Source of the DNA: Phycisphaeraceae bacterium
Lineage (GTDB): Bacteria > Planctomycetota > Phycisphaerae > Phycisphaerales > Phycisphaeraceae
Reading direction: 5' to 3'
Assembly (NCBI GenBank): GCA_028284155.1
Contig: JANQSF010000065.1
Location: 122,759-186,758, forward strand
DNA: 64,000 bases
In this document: positions 1 through 9,017 of the stretch, one piece after another
Position numbering within the stretch: the stretch's first letter is position 1
Layout of the letters: each line of letters opens with the position of its first letter
Translations under genes and position numbers: made by a program
Notes under the pieces: generated by a model
Database searches by the model: none
Told to the model about the DNA's origin: nothing
What the model saw: the letters and a program-made list of their open reading frames with translations, nothing else

Positions 1-157
1 GGATAGCGGTCCACGCTCACCCCGCGGGTGGGCGGACACATTGACAGTGCAGCAAACTCCACGCTTGGTGATTCGCACAACTCGCCGCGATGGATTCGTC
101 AGCGCGAATCATCGCGTTGATCGAGCCGCCGCGACAATACCTCGCGAGGACGCACGG

Positions 158-1090
158 TCACCGCAGGTCGTAATGGAAATCCGACGGCTTGATCATGAGC
201 AGGGCACACGGAGCGGCGTCGATCAGCCGTTCGGCTGTGGAGCCCATCAGGATGCCCCTCAGGTTCAATCGCCCCCTTGAGCCCACCACCCCGAGGGTCG
301 TCCCATCGGATTGCAGGTAGTCGGTGATGCCGGAGACGATGCCGTCGGCATGAACGACGCGCTTGGTTACCTTCAGGCCTTCCAGTTCGTCCTGCACTTG
401 GCTTAGCAGTCGATCCAGCCTGTTGTCCAACCTGTGCTGATTCGCGCCCTCGCGGTCGCGCTGGACGTCGCCGGCGAAATCGAGCAAGTCGAGCAGCCGA
501 CGGGTCGGCGCGGGCAGGTGAATTACGTGGAGTTCCGCCTGCTCCTGCCGGGCAACCCGGGCGGCCTGCCGGATTACGGGCTCCGACAGCTCGGCGAAAT
601 CGACACAGGCCACCACACGGCGGAACGGACGCACCGCGCTCGAACGCACCAGCAGCACCTTGGTCGAAGCCTTGCGGGCCAGTCGCCGGGCACGCGTGTG
701 CTCCGTTTCGGTGAAAGCAGACGGGTTATAGCCCAACACCAGCAGGTCGGCCGATACATCGCTCACCGCGCGCAACACATCGGTGAAAGGATCGCCGATC
801 GTCACGTCGACGGTCGCGTAGGCCGGCGGGCCCTCTCCGCCGACCTCGACCGGAACTGGCAGGTGCGCGACCATCTTCTCGCGCACACGCTCACACATCT
901 GGTGGCGGACTTCTTGGGCCGGCCGAACCGCGTATTGCTCAACCGCCTCCTGAGCCTCGCCCTCGTCGATGACGTGAAGCAGGTGCAGCGACGCGCCGTT
1001 CCACTCAGCGATCCGCATTGCGTGTTGTACAGCCGCTTCGGACGCGGGTGTCAAGTCCGTGACCACGATGATGTTCTTGATGCGATCCAT
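158..1090 (-). CDS. Tandem-domain universal stress protein
   Basis: A 310-residue protein with two UspA-like domains (about 1-150 and 160-310). The C-terminal domain keeps the ATP-binding glycine pattern G-x2-G-x9-GS, in the segment VGSRGRLNLRGILMGSTAE near residue 270. The N-terminal domain has no matching glycine loop and is probably degenerate. Usp proteins bind ATP in the cytoplasm and help cells survive energy or oxygen limitation; the exact role here is unknown. The start is supported by an AAGG upstream of the ATG. It lies 70 bp downstream of an HPF-like gene on the same strand, so the two are likely co-transcribed. It is a paralogue of the Usp at 53.7 kb: both end in a 43-residue tail with the pattern KPxDFxxxLR. 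Confidence 0.9.
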   Translation of the reverse strand: MDRIKNIIVVTDLTPASEAAVQHAMRIAEWNGASLHLLHVIDEGEAQEAVEQYAVRPAQEVRHQMCERVREKMVAHLPVPVEVGGEGPPAYATVDVTIGDPFTDVLRAVSDVSADLLVLGYNPSAFTETEHTRARRLARKASTKVLLVRSSAVRPFRRVVACVDFAELSEPVIRQAARVARQEQAELHVIHLPAPTRRLLDLLDFAGDVQRDREGANQHRLDNRLDRLLSQVQDELEGLKVTKRVVHADGIVSGITDYLQSDGTTLGVVGSRGRLNLRGILMGSTAERLIDAAPCALLMIKPSDFHYDLR

Positions 1091-1160
1091 CTGGATTACC
1101 TTGTATTGATGTTGCCGAATAGGTCGCCGTGGTTGATGAAGTTGCAGTACCGAATCGGCG

Positions 1161-1502
1161 TCACACTCTGCCGCCGCGTCCTCGTCGAGAACTTTTCGAC
1201 CGCCGCCGCCGCTCGTGACGCCGTCGGATCAGCCGTTTGAGTCGGCCTGCCAAGAGGTCGATGCCGGCATAGAAGTCGCGCGTCGGCTGATCCACCGACA
1301 TGGTCGAACCGTTCGCCAGGTGGACGACCGCCTTGACGTGTCGGCCTGACTCAAGGCTGCCCAGGTCGGTGTCCCGCAGTCTCAGCGTCACCTGGCGAAC
1401 CCACGACGTCATGTTGGATAACGGCTCACGGACTCGCTGTTCCGCGTACTGACGCAGGGAGTCGGACGGCTTGATGTTCACGCCTTCGAGCTGCCATTGC
1501 AT
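1161..1502 (-). CDS. Short HPF/RaiA-like ribosome-associated protein
   Basis: A 113-residue protein with the beta-alpha-beta-beta-beta-alpha layout of ribosome hibernation factors. It opens MQWQLEGVNIKPSDSLRQYA and later has a VKAVVHLANG strand, a DFYAGIDLLAGRLKRLIRR helix and an Arg/Ser-rich basic tail. Family members bind the 30S subunit and inactivate or dimerise ribosomes in starved cells. The long-form dimerisation domain is absent, so it is a short-type protein. The start at 1502 is chosen because AAGGAG sits 7 nt upstream; an in-frame ATG nine codons earlier has no ribosome site. Its company, a Usp downstream, fits a dormancy role. The family assignment is by pattern, and divergence is considerable. 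Confidence 0.75.
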   Translation of the reverse strand: MQWQLEGVNIKPSDSLRQYAEQRVREPLSNMTSWVRQVTLRLRDTDLGSLESGRHVKAVVHLANGSTMSVDQPTRDFYAGIDLLAGRLKRLIRRRHERRRRSKSSRRGRGGRV

Positions 1503-1571
1503 GGGGGGCTCCTTGGTTGGTGGAGGCATCTGCTACTGCGAACACTTTTGCCGTTCAAAAGAATTAGACCA

Positions 1572-1608
1572 TTAGGAATTCAGATCATGACAATTTGATT
1601 ATTCCTAA
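1572..1608. promoter_or_regulatory. Inverted repeat between HPF-like gene and nhaR-like gene
   Basis: A perfect 8-bp inverted repeat, TTAGGAAT and ATTCCTAA, with 21 bp between the arms. It lies in the AT-rich 120-bp divergent intergenic region, about 15 bp before the LysR-family start. LysR regulators usually sit divergent from a target and bind dyads of this kind, so autoregulation and control of the HPF-Usp unit is plausible. Binding is inferred. Confidence 0.4.
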
Positions 1609-1623
1609 CTACTGTTTAGCCAG

Positions 1624-2526
1624 ATGGAATGGCTGAATTACCACCACCTGCTCTATTTCTGGGCCGTCGCCCGTGAAGGCAGCATCGCCAAGGCGGCCGA
1701 GGTGCTGTTCGTCGCGCAGCCGACGATCAGCACGCAGATCAAGTCTCTGGAGAAGTCGTTGGGCCAAAAGCTGCTGCAAAGGAGCGGACGCGGCCTGGTG
1801 CTCACCGAAGTCGGGCAGATCGTTTACGGCTACGCCGACGACATCTTTTCGCTCGGCCAGGAGATGATGAGTTCTCTCAAGCAGCGGCCCTCCGGCCGAC
1901 CGCTGCGCTTGGCGGTGGGTGTGGTCGATTCACTTCCCAAACTGGTGACGCGTGAAATCCTCAAGCCGGTTTTCAAACGCCGGAAGCGATCGACACATGT
2001 GATCTGCCGGGAGGGTAAGATCGACCCGTTGCTCGCTGAATTGGCGATGCACCGCCTGGATATCGTGCTTTGTAACGAACCGATCCGCGCGCAGGCGAGC
2101 GTCAAGTCGTACAACCACCTGCTGGGCGAGAGCGGGATCAGCTTCTTCGCCGCACCCAAGTTGGCGACGAAGCTCAAGCGCGGCTTCCCACAGTCGTTGG
2201 ACGGCGCTCCCGCCTTGCTGCCGACCGACAACACCTCATTGCGACGCAAGCTTGATCGTTGGTTCCAAGCCAATGGGATTCAGCCGATGCTGCTGGGTGA
2301 ATTCGAAGACCTCGCCCTCATGAAAGCGTTTGCGTCCGAGGGGCACGGCTTCACAGCCATCCATACGGTGATCCAGTCGGAAATCTCATCCAGCCACGGC
2401 ATCAAGCCCATCGGCGATGCCGAGGGCTGTTCCGACGAGTTCTACGCCGTCAGCGTCGAGCGTAAGCTGCATCACCCCGCGGTAATCGCAATCACCGAAC
2501 AGGCACGCGATCGCTTGTTCAGTTAG
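1624..2526 (+). CDS. LysR-family regulator, NhaR-like
   Basis: A 300-residue LysR-type transcription factor. Residues 1-62 form the winged helix-turn-helix (LNYHHLLYFWAVAREGSIAK, followed by a QPTISTQIKSLEKSLGQKL recognition region). The rest is a periplasmic-binding-protein-like effector domain. The opening NYHHLLYFWAVA is typical of NhaR, the Na+-responsive activator of nhaA in enterobacteria. No antiporter gene is in the window, so the regulated function may differ. It is divergent from the HPF-like/Usp pair, with an inverted repeat between them. The length is normal for the family. Confidence 0.88.
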   Translation: MEWLNYHHLLYFWAVAREGSIAKAAEVLFVAQPTISTQIKSLEKSLGQKLLQRSGRGLVLTEVGQIVYGYADDIFSLGQEMMSSLKQRPSGRPLRLAVGVVDSLPKLVTREILKPVFKRRKRSTHVICREGKIDPLLAELAMHRLDIVLCNEPIRAQASVKSYNHLLGESGISFFAAPKLATKLKRGFPQSLDGAPALLPTDNTSLRRKLDRWFQANGIQPMLLGEFEDLALMKAFASEGHGFTAIHTVIQSEISSSHGIKPIGDAEGCSDEFYAVSVERKLHHPAVIAITEQARDRLFS

Positions 2527-2673
2527 GCAACGAAGCCCGTCACCAGGGCTGACTTAAGAGAAGGTTTCGCCTCGTCGTGCTTGTGATAGCAACGGCGGCT
2601 TGCGGATGGACGAGTCTCCGCGTCGAGAATCGCACTCAGCGGGTCATCCGTCGGGAGCCGTGGTGATGATCCG

Positions 2674-3099
2674 TTAGGTCTGACGGGGAGCCGAACGGTG
2701 CCTTGCCGCGTCCAAGAGGATCAGACCGAAAGGGATCCACCAGACCAGGTCGTTGGTGAGGATCGTGATCCCAAAGAGAAGCGGAAAGGTTCCATCGATC
2801 AGGGCAATCGCAAACCCGACAGGCCCAAAGACCTTCCCGAGCAGGCCCACCAGAACGATCGGCCAATGCCTCCGTGGCGCTCGCGCGGCGACCAGGTAGC
2901 CGACTCCGTACACCCCGACGATCATGCCGACACACTGCCAGATCTGGGGATAACGCATGCGTTCGATGTCGGCCAGATCGAACAGCAGGTGGGGGAACAG
3001 AATGACAACGGCTCCCCAGGTCAGGTTGTAAAGGCCGGCCGCCCAGAGCCAACGCCGCATCCACGCCGGCGCTTGGTCTTGTTGTGCAATCCGTGTCAT
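2674..3099 (-). CDS. Conserved four-helix membrane protein of unknown function
   Basis: A 141-residue protein with four predicted transmembrane segments: around AAGLYNLTWGAVVILFPHLL, IWQCVGMIVGVYGVGYLVAA, WPIVLVGLLGKVFGPVGFAI and a last one ending WWIPFGLILLDAA. I recognise it as a small membrane family common in planctomycetes and other environmental bacteria. It is sometimes labelled alkyl hydroperoxide reductase in databases, but nothing in the sequence (no Cys pair, no thioredoxin fold) supports that name. It starts 15 bp after the stop of the SDR gene on the same strand, so the two form an operon. Confidence 0.75.
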   Translation of the reverse strand: MTRIAQQDQAPAWMRRWLWAAGLYNLTWGAVVILFPHLLFDLADIERMRYPQIWQCVGMIVGVYGVGYLVAARAPRRHWPIVLVGLLGKVFGPVGFAIALIDGTFPLLFGITILTNDLVWWIPFGLILLDAARHRSAPRQT

Positions 3100-3114
3100 C
3101 GCGCAGGCTCAACA

Positions 3115-3930
3115 TTAACGTGAACGAACAGTCCCTAAGCCACCGTCGACCCCGATCACTTGACCCGTGACCCAGTGTTGTTCCGGTGACAGCAGCCATT
3201 CGATGACCGATGCCACATCCTCCGGCTCGCCGATCCGCCCCAATGCGTGCAACGCGGTTGACGCGCGGCAGGAAGACTCGTTCTCGGTCAACGATGCCGT
3301 CAGCCCGGTCCGCACCAGGCCCGGCGCGACGCAGTTGACCCGAATGTTCCTCGGCGCGTAGGTCGCCGCTGCGGAGAGCGTCAGGCCGACCACACCCGCC
3401 TTGGCGGCGGCGATCGCCTCGTGATTAGCCAGCCCAATCCGCGCAGCCGCCGACGAGATGAGCACGATCGAGCCGCCATGTTTTCGCATGCAACGCGCAC
3501 CAGACCTGACAGCGGCAAACGCACTGGTCAGATTAGCTGAAATCGTGTCGACCCACTCGACCTCGGTGGTCGTGTGGGCTGGTTTCAAGAGCAACGATCC
3601 GATACAACAGACGATCCCATCAATGCGGCCATGATGTTGTGTTGCGGCTGAGAAACACGTATCCACGCCATCGAAATCCGTGGCGTCCAAGGGGTAGGCC
3701 AAGGCATCCAGGTCATTGGCCAACGTGTTCAGTCGCTCGGCAATCCGTGCTACCACCACCAACCGAGCACCCAGTGAGGCCAACCGTCGACATAAGGCTG
3801 TGCCAATCCCACCTGTGCCTCCCAAGACCAGGTAGGTTGAATCATGATGCGCGGTTTTCTTGGATTCAGTCGTTGATTTCATAGCAGTGTCGTCGAGCGC
3901 CCCATAACCGGTGTAGTTGCAGGTCATCAT
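3115..3930 (-). CDS. SDR-family oxidoreductase lacking the catalytic tyrosine
   Basis: A 271-residue short-chain dehydrogenase/reductase. It has the nucleotide-binding GGTGGIG turn near residue 37, the catalytic-region serines S159/S160, the PG motif after the active site and a C-terminal WVTGQVIGVDGG typical of classical SDRs. Thirteen residues after Ser160, where YxxxK is expected, the protein reads IAAAK: lysine 177 is present but the tyrosine is replaced by Ile173. Activity may therefore be altered, or the protein may be a binding or regulatory member. The start is uncertain: ATG 3930 has only a weak GAG upstream, and ATG 3882 (MKSTTES) is an alternative. It forms an operon with the membrane protein downstream. 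Confidence 0.88.
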   Translation of the reverse strand: MMTCNYTGYGALDDTAMKSTTESKKTAHHDSTYLVLGGTGGIGTALCRRLASLGARLVVVARIAERLNTLANDLDALAYPLDATDFDGVDTCFSAATQHHGRIDGIVCCIGSLLLKPAHTTTEVEWVDTISANLTSAFAAVRSGARCMRKHGGSIVLISSAAARIGLANHEAIAAAKAGVVGLTLSAAATYAPRNIRVNCVAPGLVRTGLTASLTENESSCRASTALHALGRIGEPEDVASVIEWLLSPEQHWVTGQVIGVDGGLGTVRSR

Positions 3931-4426
3931 TCACTCGAATGACGACCATATTCACATTGCCCAAACTGCTCTCGTTTCGAACTAAGCCGTCTTGAGTCAC
4001 ACCTCTCGCGCCTCGAACACTCAATCGCGTGACTGCACGATTTGGTAACTGCGTCGCGCTTACTCCCGCGTCATAACTTTCGTGTACTAGGGCGCGCTGG
4101 ATTCAAGCGTTCCGACTCAAAGTCGCCAAAATGACAGCAGTTGCTCTCCTAGAACGCCTGAATGCCCCCCGGAAAGACTTGGACCGCTGAACGCCACGAA
4201 CGATTGGCCACCTTGCGTGCTGTTGTGTGTTTTCGAGGCTCAGTGGCGCTGCGCAAATGTGACCCGGGTTAAGTTAGTGCGAGACGGCAAACGCAGACGA
4301 CTTCGATAGATCGAAGAAGCCTATCGTCGCGGCCAATCAGTTGTTACAAAGCTCGAAGTCAGACGCTTCATGAATTCGTAACGAACCGCCCCGTCGGACG
4401 AACCTGATTGACCTGTTCTTGCCAAA
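3931..4426. other. Gene-free intergenic stretch
   Basis: About 500 bp between the SDR start and the 3' end of the beta-propeller gene. I see no convincing coding frame, tRNA or repeat. It presumably contains the promoter of the SDR operon. Confidence 0.5.
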
Positions 4427-6031
4427 CTACCTCGACGACGGATGGCGCAGGTCGTAACAGACCAGTGTGCCCTTGTAAGTTCGGATGTAGATGCGACCGT
4501 CAGCGATCGGGTGTTCCCCGAAGACCTCGTAATTCGAGATCGGGTTGTCTATTTCGAATGGGATGCCGTCGCCGACTTTTGCAAGCGTGTCGATCCGTCT
4601 GAAGTTGGTTCGTCCGAAGTTCTTGTCGCCTCCCGCGCCGCTCAGGAAGTGGAGCAGGTTGTCGCCGATCTCGTAAGCGTAGGGCGCCTTGGTGAAGCCA
4701 CCCTGCGCCATCTTCGCGGCTTGGTGTTCCTTGGCCAGGATCTCTCCCGTAGCGGCTTTGACTTTGTAGATGAATCGCGGGAGGCTGGGTGCTCCGTTTG
4801 GGAAGTAGTAGAACACCCCGTCCCGGCCGGCGGAAGCGTTGCGACGCACGCCCTTGTCCGGCGTAGGCGTGTAGGTGAATTGCAGATCGTCGGCTGGGAA
4901 CTGCCAGAGCACCTGGGGCCCCTCGAGCGCCAGTCTTATGCCGCCGCGAATCGGCAGCAGGCGCGTCGTCTGCTTGCCCTTATTCAAGAATGAGACTTCC
5001 TTGCCCGCCACCGTGACAAACGCGACATCACCGACGATCAAGGCCGGGTCGCCCATCGGACCTTTGGCGTCGTGAACCCAGATGACTCGGCCTGTTGACG
5101 CCTCGACCAGGCGCAATGTTGCTCGTTCCATGTGGCCATCTGTATAGAGCAGATAGGTCTTCCCTCCATGTCGCCACACGGCTGGATTGGCGAACTTGCC
5201 CTGCACGGTCAACTTTGTGTCCTCAAAGCGCCACGCCGTTTTACCCGTCTCGGCATCCAACGCATGTGGGCGCGGGCCGGGCACGATGACTCGCCCGTCG
5301 GCCGCAATGAGGTCCAACTCGAACGACTTGCGCTTCAGTGGTTCGGTCGTCCAGCCGAGGTCGGTCTCCCATAGCATCTTGCCCGTCTGGAGATTGAAGG
5401 CGCGAACCGTTCCAGTCGTGCCCAGCGCAAACACACTCCCACCCCAATAAGCGGGCGACGGTTTCCATATGTCGCGCTTGCCGTTCGGCAGATTGACGCC
5501 GGGCTTGAAGACCTTCCAGCGCACTTTCCCGGTTTCGGCGTCGAGCGCAAAGTACACATCTTCCGCTTGGCGACGCCACATCAAGGCAACGCGCTTGCCG
5601 AGAGCCTCGGCGTCCCTTTGGCTCATGCCGCGCTCGATAGATTTCTTCTTCTTGCTCTCTATTACGGCAAGCGTTCTGTCAGCGTGAATCAGGTCGTCGG
5701 CAGGACCGGCCGGCCGAAGCGAGTTGAAGAACACCAAGCCCTCGGCCACGACCGGCGTCCCGCCATTGCCCGAGTGCGCGCCGGGATACCTCTGCTCGAG
5801 GTCGTAAAACTTGGACACCGGCGACGACAGCGACTTGCCGAAACCGAAGTAGTTCACGTCGCTTTCCCACAGCCGTCTCGCCTGATCGGGATGGCTGATG
5901 TAGCTGAACCCCTTGGCCGGCAGCGGCAGGTAATTCCCCGTCGGGCCGGTGGATCGCGGCCAGGAGGATGGCTCGTCCGCGAAGAGCGACCCAAAACACA
6001 TCGCGAGAATCACTACGGTTAGCCATCGCAT
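4427..6031 (-). CDS. Secreted PQQ-like beta-propeller repeat protein
   Basis: A 534-residue protein with a Sec signal peptide (MRWLTVVILAMCFGSLFA). The body has repeated propeller blades of the PQQ/BamB type: VFALDAETGKVRWKVF-like strands recur as FALDAETGKVRW, RAFNLQTGKMLWETDLGW, HALDAETGKTAW and VEASTGRVIWVHDA. Such proteins are exported and either bind PQQ or act as scaffolds; no enzyme-specific residues can be assigned here. The start at 6031 is chosen because GGAGAG precedes it and the signal peptide begins there; an ATG nine codons upstream lacks both. The next gene upstream on the strand, a ceramidase-like protein, ends 107 bp away. Confidence 0.85.
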   Translation of the reverse strand: MRWLTVVILAMCFGSLFADEPSSWPRSTGPTGNYLPLPAKGFSYISHPDQARRLWESDVNYFGFGKSLSSPVSKFYDLEQRYPGAHSGNGGTPVVAEGLVFFNSLRPAGPADDLIHADRTLAVIESKKKKSIERGMSQRDAEALGKRVALMWRRQAEDVYFALDAETGKVRWKVFKPGVNLPNGKRDIWKPSPAYWGGSVFALGTTGTVRAFNLQTGKMLWETDLGWTTEPLKRKSFELDLIAADGRVIVPGPRPHALDAETGKTAWRFEDTKLTVQGKFANPAVWRHGGKTYLLYTDGHMERATLRLVEASTGRVIWVHDAKGPMGDPALIVGDVAFVTVAGKEVSFLNKGKQTTRLLPIRGGIRLALEGPQVLWQFPADDLQFTYTPTPDKGVRRNASAGRDGVFYYFPNGAPSLPRFIYKVKAATGEILAKEHQAAKMAQGGFTKAPYAYEIGDNLLHFLSGAGGDKNFGRTNFRRIDTLAKVGDGIPFEIDNPISNYEVFGEHPIADGRIYIRTYKGTLVCYDLRHPSSR

Positions 6032-6138
6032 CGTGCGCTCTCCAATCGCCGCTGTCACTGTGCGTCAGCCACAAAAGCTGAGGCAGCATTCCATTGCAAC
6101 GCCGCGGCGAACGGTAACTCTGTCCGGTCCCGGCTTGG

Positions 6139-7536
6139 TCATTTATCTGCATGCAGAGCCGTTAGCAGTCTGCCCATGCCTTGATGGATCGCTGCCTCCG
6201 CCGACGGCACCAAGGGAAGCCGGCTCTTGAACATGAATGCCGCTCCCCTCGGCGAGGTCTCATATCCGCCGCGGTCGCCGAGCAGGTACGCCTTCTTCGT
6301 CCCGACATAACACTCCAGGCCGTTGGTGTAAGCGAAGACCATGTTGTGCTTGAACGGCGATGTGCGCACCACGTGGTGGTGGTATTCAGCGAAGGGTTCA
6401 TGCGGCAGCCCGATCATGCACAAGCGGTTGCCGACCGAGACGGCTCGCATGGGGAATCGCATCGTCGGACGATTGGGTTGCTCAGCAATGGCGATCAGTT
6501 CGGCAAAGCGTTGTTTGCGCTCCGGCCGTTTTTCCTGATCGTGAAGTCGGCGCAGGTCGGCCAGCGGCGGGGGGTCGGCCAACGGCAACTGAAGCTCCAG
6601 GCTCCGGACGCGGATCGTGGCCGAGACGATCGCCGAGGACGGCGCGTCCATTGCGCGGAGTACGGCGTCCCCGAGGTCGCGGCCGGCCGCCTTGGCGGCG
6701 TCGATCCCGCCGCGCAGTGGGAAGCCGTTGACGTTCCCGCAGCAGCCCTGCGCGAACAGGCTGACTGCGCCTTTGATACGACCGCGCACGTGCGACACGG
6801 CAAAGCCGGGGTAGTCGCCGCTGATCAGCGTGCTGGCGCCGTGGACGATCACCGGATGCGCCGCATGGCTGAACAGCACAGCCAACGGCTTGCCGTCAGC
6901 CAAATCCACTCGCAATACGTCAACCCAAGGCACGACGGCGCCGTTTGGGTTCGGCGCCATGGTGATCCGGCCATTGTGCAACAGGCGTCGGTTGAATCCG
7001 ATCTGAACGGGAGCCTGGGTATAGCGCAGCGAAGCGGACCGCAACGATTCGGACGCCGCCTTGACGACCTGCGCCACCTTCTTCGGCAGCATCTCGAAGA
7101 AGGGGGCGTCGCGGTGTTGCTTCCACGGGCCCCACGGCGCGGTCAGCGGCGTGCTGTGCGTGTGGCTGCTGTTGACCAGGACGTGCTCAGCCGGCACGCC
7201 GCCGGCCTCGGCCGCGGACCGGATCAGTCGGTCGGTGTAGTCGAAGTCGAAGCCGAGGTAATCGAGCGTGACGACCGCCGCGCGGTTCTGTCCGTCGTCC
7301 AGTAGGAGTGCCCGGACCCACAGGTCGTCGCTCACGCCCGCGCTGGGTTTCATCGGGCCTATAAGAAACGTCCCTTCCGCGGCGGGCGTGGCCTTGGTCT
7401 CTGCGACGCCTGCGCGCAGTCCACCTGCCTGGGCGGCTTCGGCGAACAACGGGCGGACCGACGCCAGTGCGGCTGTGGCCCCCGCGCCCTTCGCGACGAA
7501 GCTGCGACGTGTCATGCTTGTGATGTGTTCATTCAT
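6139..7536 (-). CDS. Tat-exported neutral/alkaline ceramidase-like protein
   Basis: A 465-residue protein that begins with a twin-arginine signal (TRRSFVAKGAGATAALASV). It continues into a domain related to the N-terminal half of neutral/alkaline non-lysosomal ceramidases: the segment AGVAETKATP, a LDYLGFDFDYTD block and the putative zinc-ligand segment NSSHTHSTP. A later SHAAHPVIVHGAS segment has further histidines. Ceramidases hydrolyse the amide of ceramide; planctomycete homologues of this length are single-domain and their substrates are untested. The start at 7536 has GAGGA six bases upstream. It lies in a run of exported proteins. Confidence 0.85.
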   Translation of the reverse strand: MNEHITSMTRRSFVAKGAGATAALASVRPLFAEAAQAGGLRAGVAETKATPAAEGTFLIGPMKPSAGVSDDLWVRALLLDDGQNRAAVVTLDYLGFDFDYTDRLIRSAAEAGGVPAEHVLVNSSHTHSTPLTAPWGPWKQHRDAPFFEMLPKKVAQVVKAASESLRSASLRYTQAPVQIGFNRRLLHNGRITMAPNPNGAVVPWVDVLRVDLADGKPLAVLFSHAAHPVIVHGASTLISGDYPGFAVSHVRGRIKGAVSLFAQGCCGNVNGFPLRGGIDAAKAAGRDLGDAVLRAMDAPSSAIVSATIRVRSLELQLPLADPPPLADLRRLHDQEKRPERKQRFAELIAIAEQPNRPTMRFPMRAVSVGNRLCMIGLPHEPFAEYHHHVVRTSPFKHNMVFAYTNGLECYVGTKKAYLLGDRGGYETSPRGAAFMFKSRLPLVPSAEAAIHQGMGRLLTALHADK

Positions 7537-7864
7537 GGCAAGTCCTCGGCTTGTGTCGATTGGGGCGTCCTCCATGTCGGCTATTGTGCGCTTGGTGGCA
7601 TGTGTCTTACAAATCAGGTCGCCTGCTCGGAGTGTGCGTTGAACTTGTCGATCTTTCGCTCCGAGATCCGCTGGCGCGGCAAGGGTGCTGTCTGGGTCAG
7701 GCTACAGATGGGCATGGGTTGTCGCGGCGGCGACGGGGCACGGTAGGCGTTTACCGGGCCTGCATCGGCCGTCGATTGATCGCAATCTTCTATCTATGCC
7801 TTACCGGCTGAAACCTCAATACGTGGACTGCCAATAGGTTGAAGAACTCATTGAAGGGACTGAC
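7537..7864. other. Divergent intergenic region
   Basis: About 330 bp between divergent genes (ceramidase-like on minus, DUF1080 on plus). It must hold both promoters. I find no further gene or clear repeat. Confidence 0.5.
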
Positions 7865-8920
7865 ATGAAACTGGCTCTATCGATCGTTCTATTCGTTCTG
7901 GCCACACTTGCGTCGCCAATCGCTCCGGCCTTTGCCCAGGTCAAGCAGAAGGGTGTGTGGACGGACGCCAAGGACGCCACGATCCCGCCGGCGTTTCACT
8001 TCCAGGGTGAGTACGTCGGCAAACTCGAGGGTGGCTCACCGATCGGGGCGCAGGTCATTGCGCTGGGCGGCGAGTGGCTGCATGTCGTGGTGTATCCCGG
8101 CGGTCTTCCCGGCGCGGGATGGGACGAGAAGCACCGCGTCCTGATGGAAGGCCAACTGCCAGCGTCGGCCGACGGCTCGTCGGGCAGGGTCGTGCTGAAA
8201 TCGGTCGACGGTAAGCGCAAATACAAGAGCGGTCGTGCGAGCGAATTCAGCCCGGTCCGTGAGTTTCCGCCGGCGGGACATAAGCCGTGGACGGGCTCGA
8301 TAGAAGGCGGCGTCTTGTCGGGCAAGACGGACGGCGGCAGAGCGTTCTCGCTGAAGAAGACGGTCCGCCGCAGCACGACGCTTGGCGCCAAGCCGCCGAA
8401 GGGCGCGTTTGTCTTGTTCGACGGCTCGGGTCTGGATCACTGGAACGGCGGCCGGCTCGACAAGGGCGTGCTGCACACCGACGCCAAGGACGTCAACTCC
8501 AAGCCGCGATTCAAGGCCTACACAATTCATGTTGAGTTCATGACGCCGTTCCGTCCGACCGCGCGAGGGCAGGGCCGCGGCAACAGCGGCTTCTATCAGA
8601 CCAACGGTTGGGAGGTCCAAGTGCTCGACTCGTTCGGCTTGGAAGGTCTCAAGAACGAGTGCGGCGCACTGTACGGCAAGGCGCCGCCGCGCCTCAACAT
8701 GTGCCTGCCGCCATTGACCTGGCAGACGTACGACGTCGATCTCGTTGCGGCCGAGGGGAAGGATGGCAAGCCCGGCGCCACGCTGACCGTGCGACACAAC
8801 GGTGTCGTCATTCACGACAAGGTGCCGACCAAACTCGGCGGCGGTGGGTTCAAATTGCAAGGACACGGGAATCTGCTGCAGTACCGGAACATCTGGGTGA
8901 TTGATCGGAGCCCGAATTGA
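7865..8920 (+). CDS. DUF1080 (3-keto-disaccharide hydrolase-like) secreted protein
   Basis: A 351-residue protein with a Sec signal (MKLALSIVLFVLATLASPIA, then PAFAQ). The C-terminal half (about 175-350) is a DUF1080/concanavalin-like jelly roll. It opens GAFVLFDGSGLDHWNGG, followed by the RGNSGFYQTNGWEVQVLDSFG core and an end reading FKLQGHGNLLQYRNIWV. Some DUF1080 proteins hydrolyse 3-keto-glycosides; others bind glycans. The N-terminal 150 residues are less typical and I do not recognise them. An AAGGGA lies before the ATG. It is followed by a secreted protein and a PSD1/DUF1501 pair on the same strand. Confidence 0.85.
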   Translation: MKLALSIVLFVLATLASPIAPAFAQVKQKGVWTDAKDATIPPAFHFQGEYVGKLEGGSPIGAQVIALGGEWLHVVVYPGGLPGAGWDEKHRVLMEGQLPASADGSSGRVVLKSVDGKRKYKSGRASEFSPVREFPPAGHKPWTGSIEGGVLSGKTDGGRAFSLKKTVRRSTTLGAKPPKGAFVLFDGSGLDHWNGGRLDKGVLHTDAKDVNSKPRFKAYTIHVEFMTPFRPTARGQGRGNSGFYQTNGWEVQVLDSFGLEGLKNECGALYGKAPPRLNMCLPPLTWQTYDVDLVAAEGKDGKPGATLTVRHNGVVIHDKVPTKLGGGGFKLQGHGNLLQYRNIWVIDRSPN

Positions 8921-9017
8921 CGCTGCGCGTTCGGCACTCGCATAGGCGCTGTCACCAACCGAGAGCCACGCACGGTCTACGCTGAGGACAAGTCTGGTGA
9001 ACCAGGAAGGCTTGAAC

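Noticed and set aside
1..157. A gene at the left edge
   Set aside because: The open frame here runs into the antisense of the Usp gene and has no recognisable content.
6181..7305. A 374-codon plus-strand frame across the ceramidase-like gene
   Set aside because: Antisense shadow; the minus-strand frame has a Tat signal, a ribosome site and family motifs.
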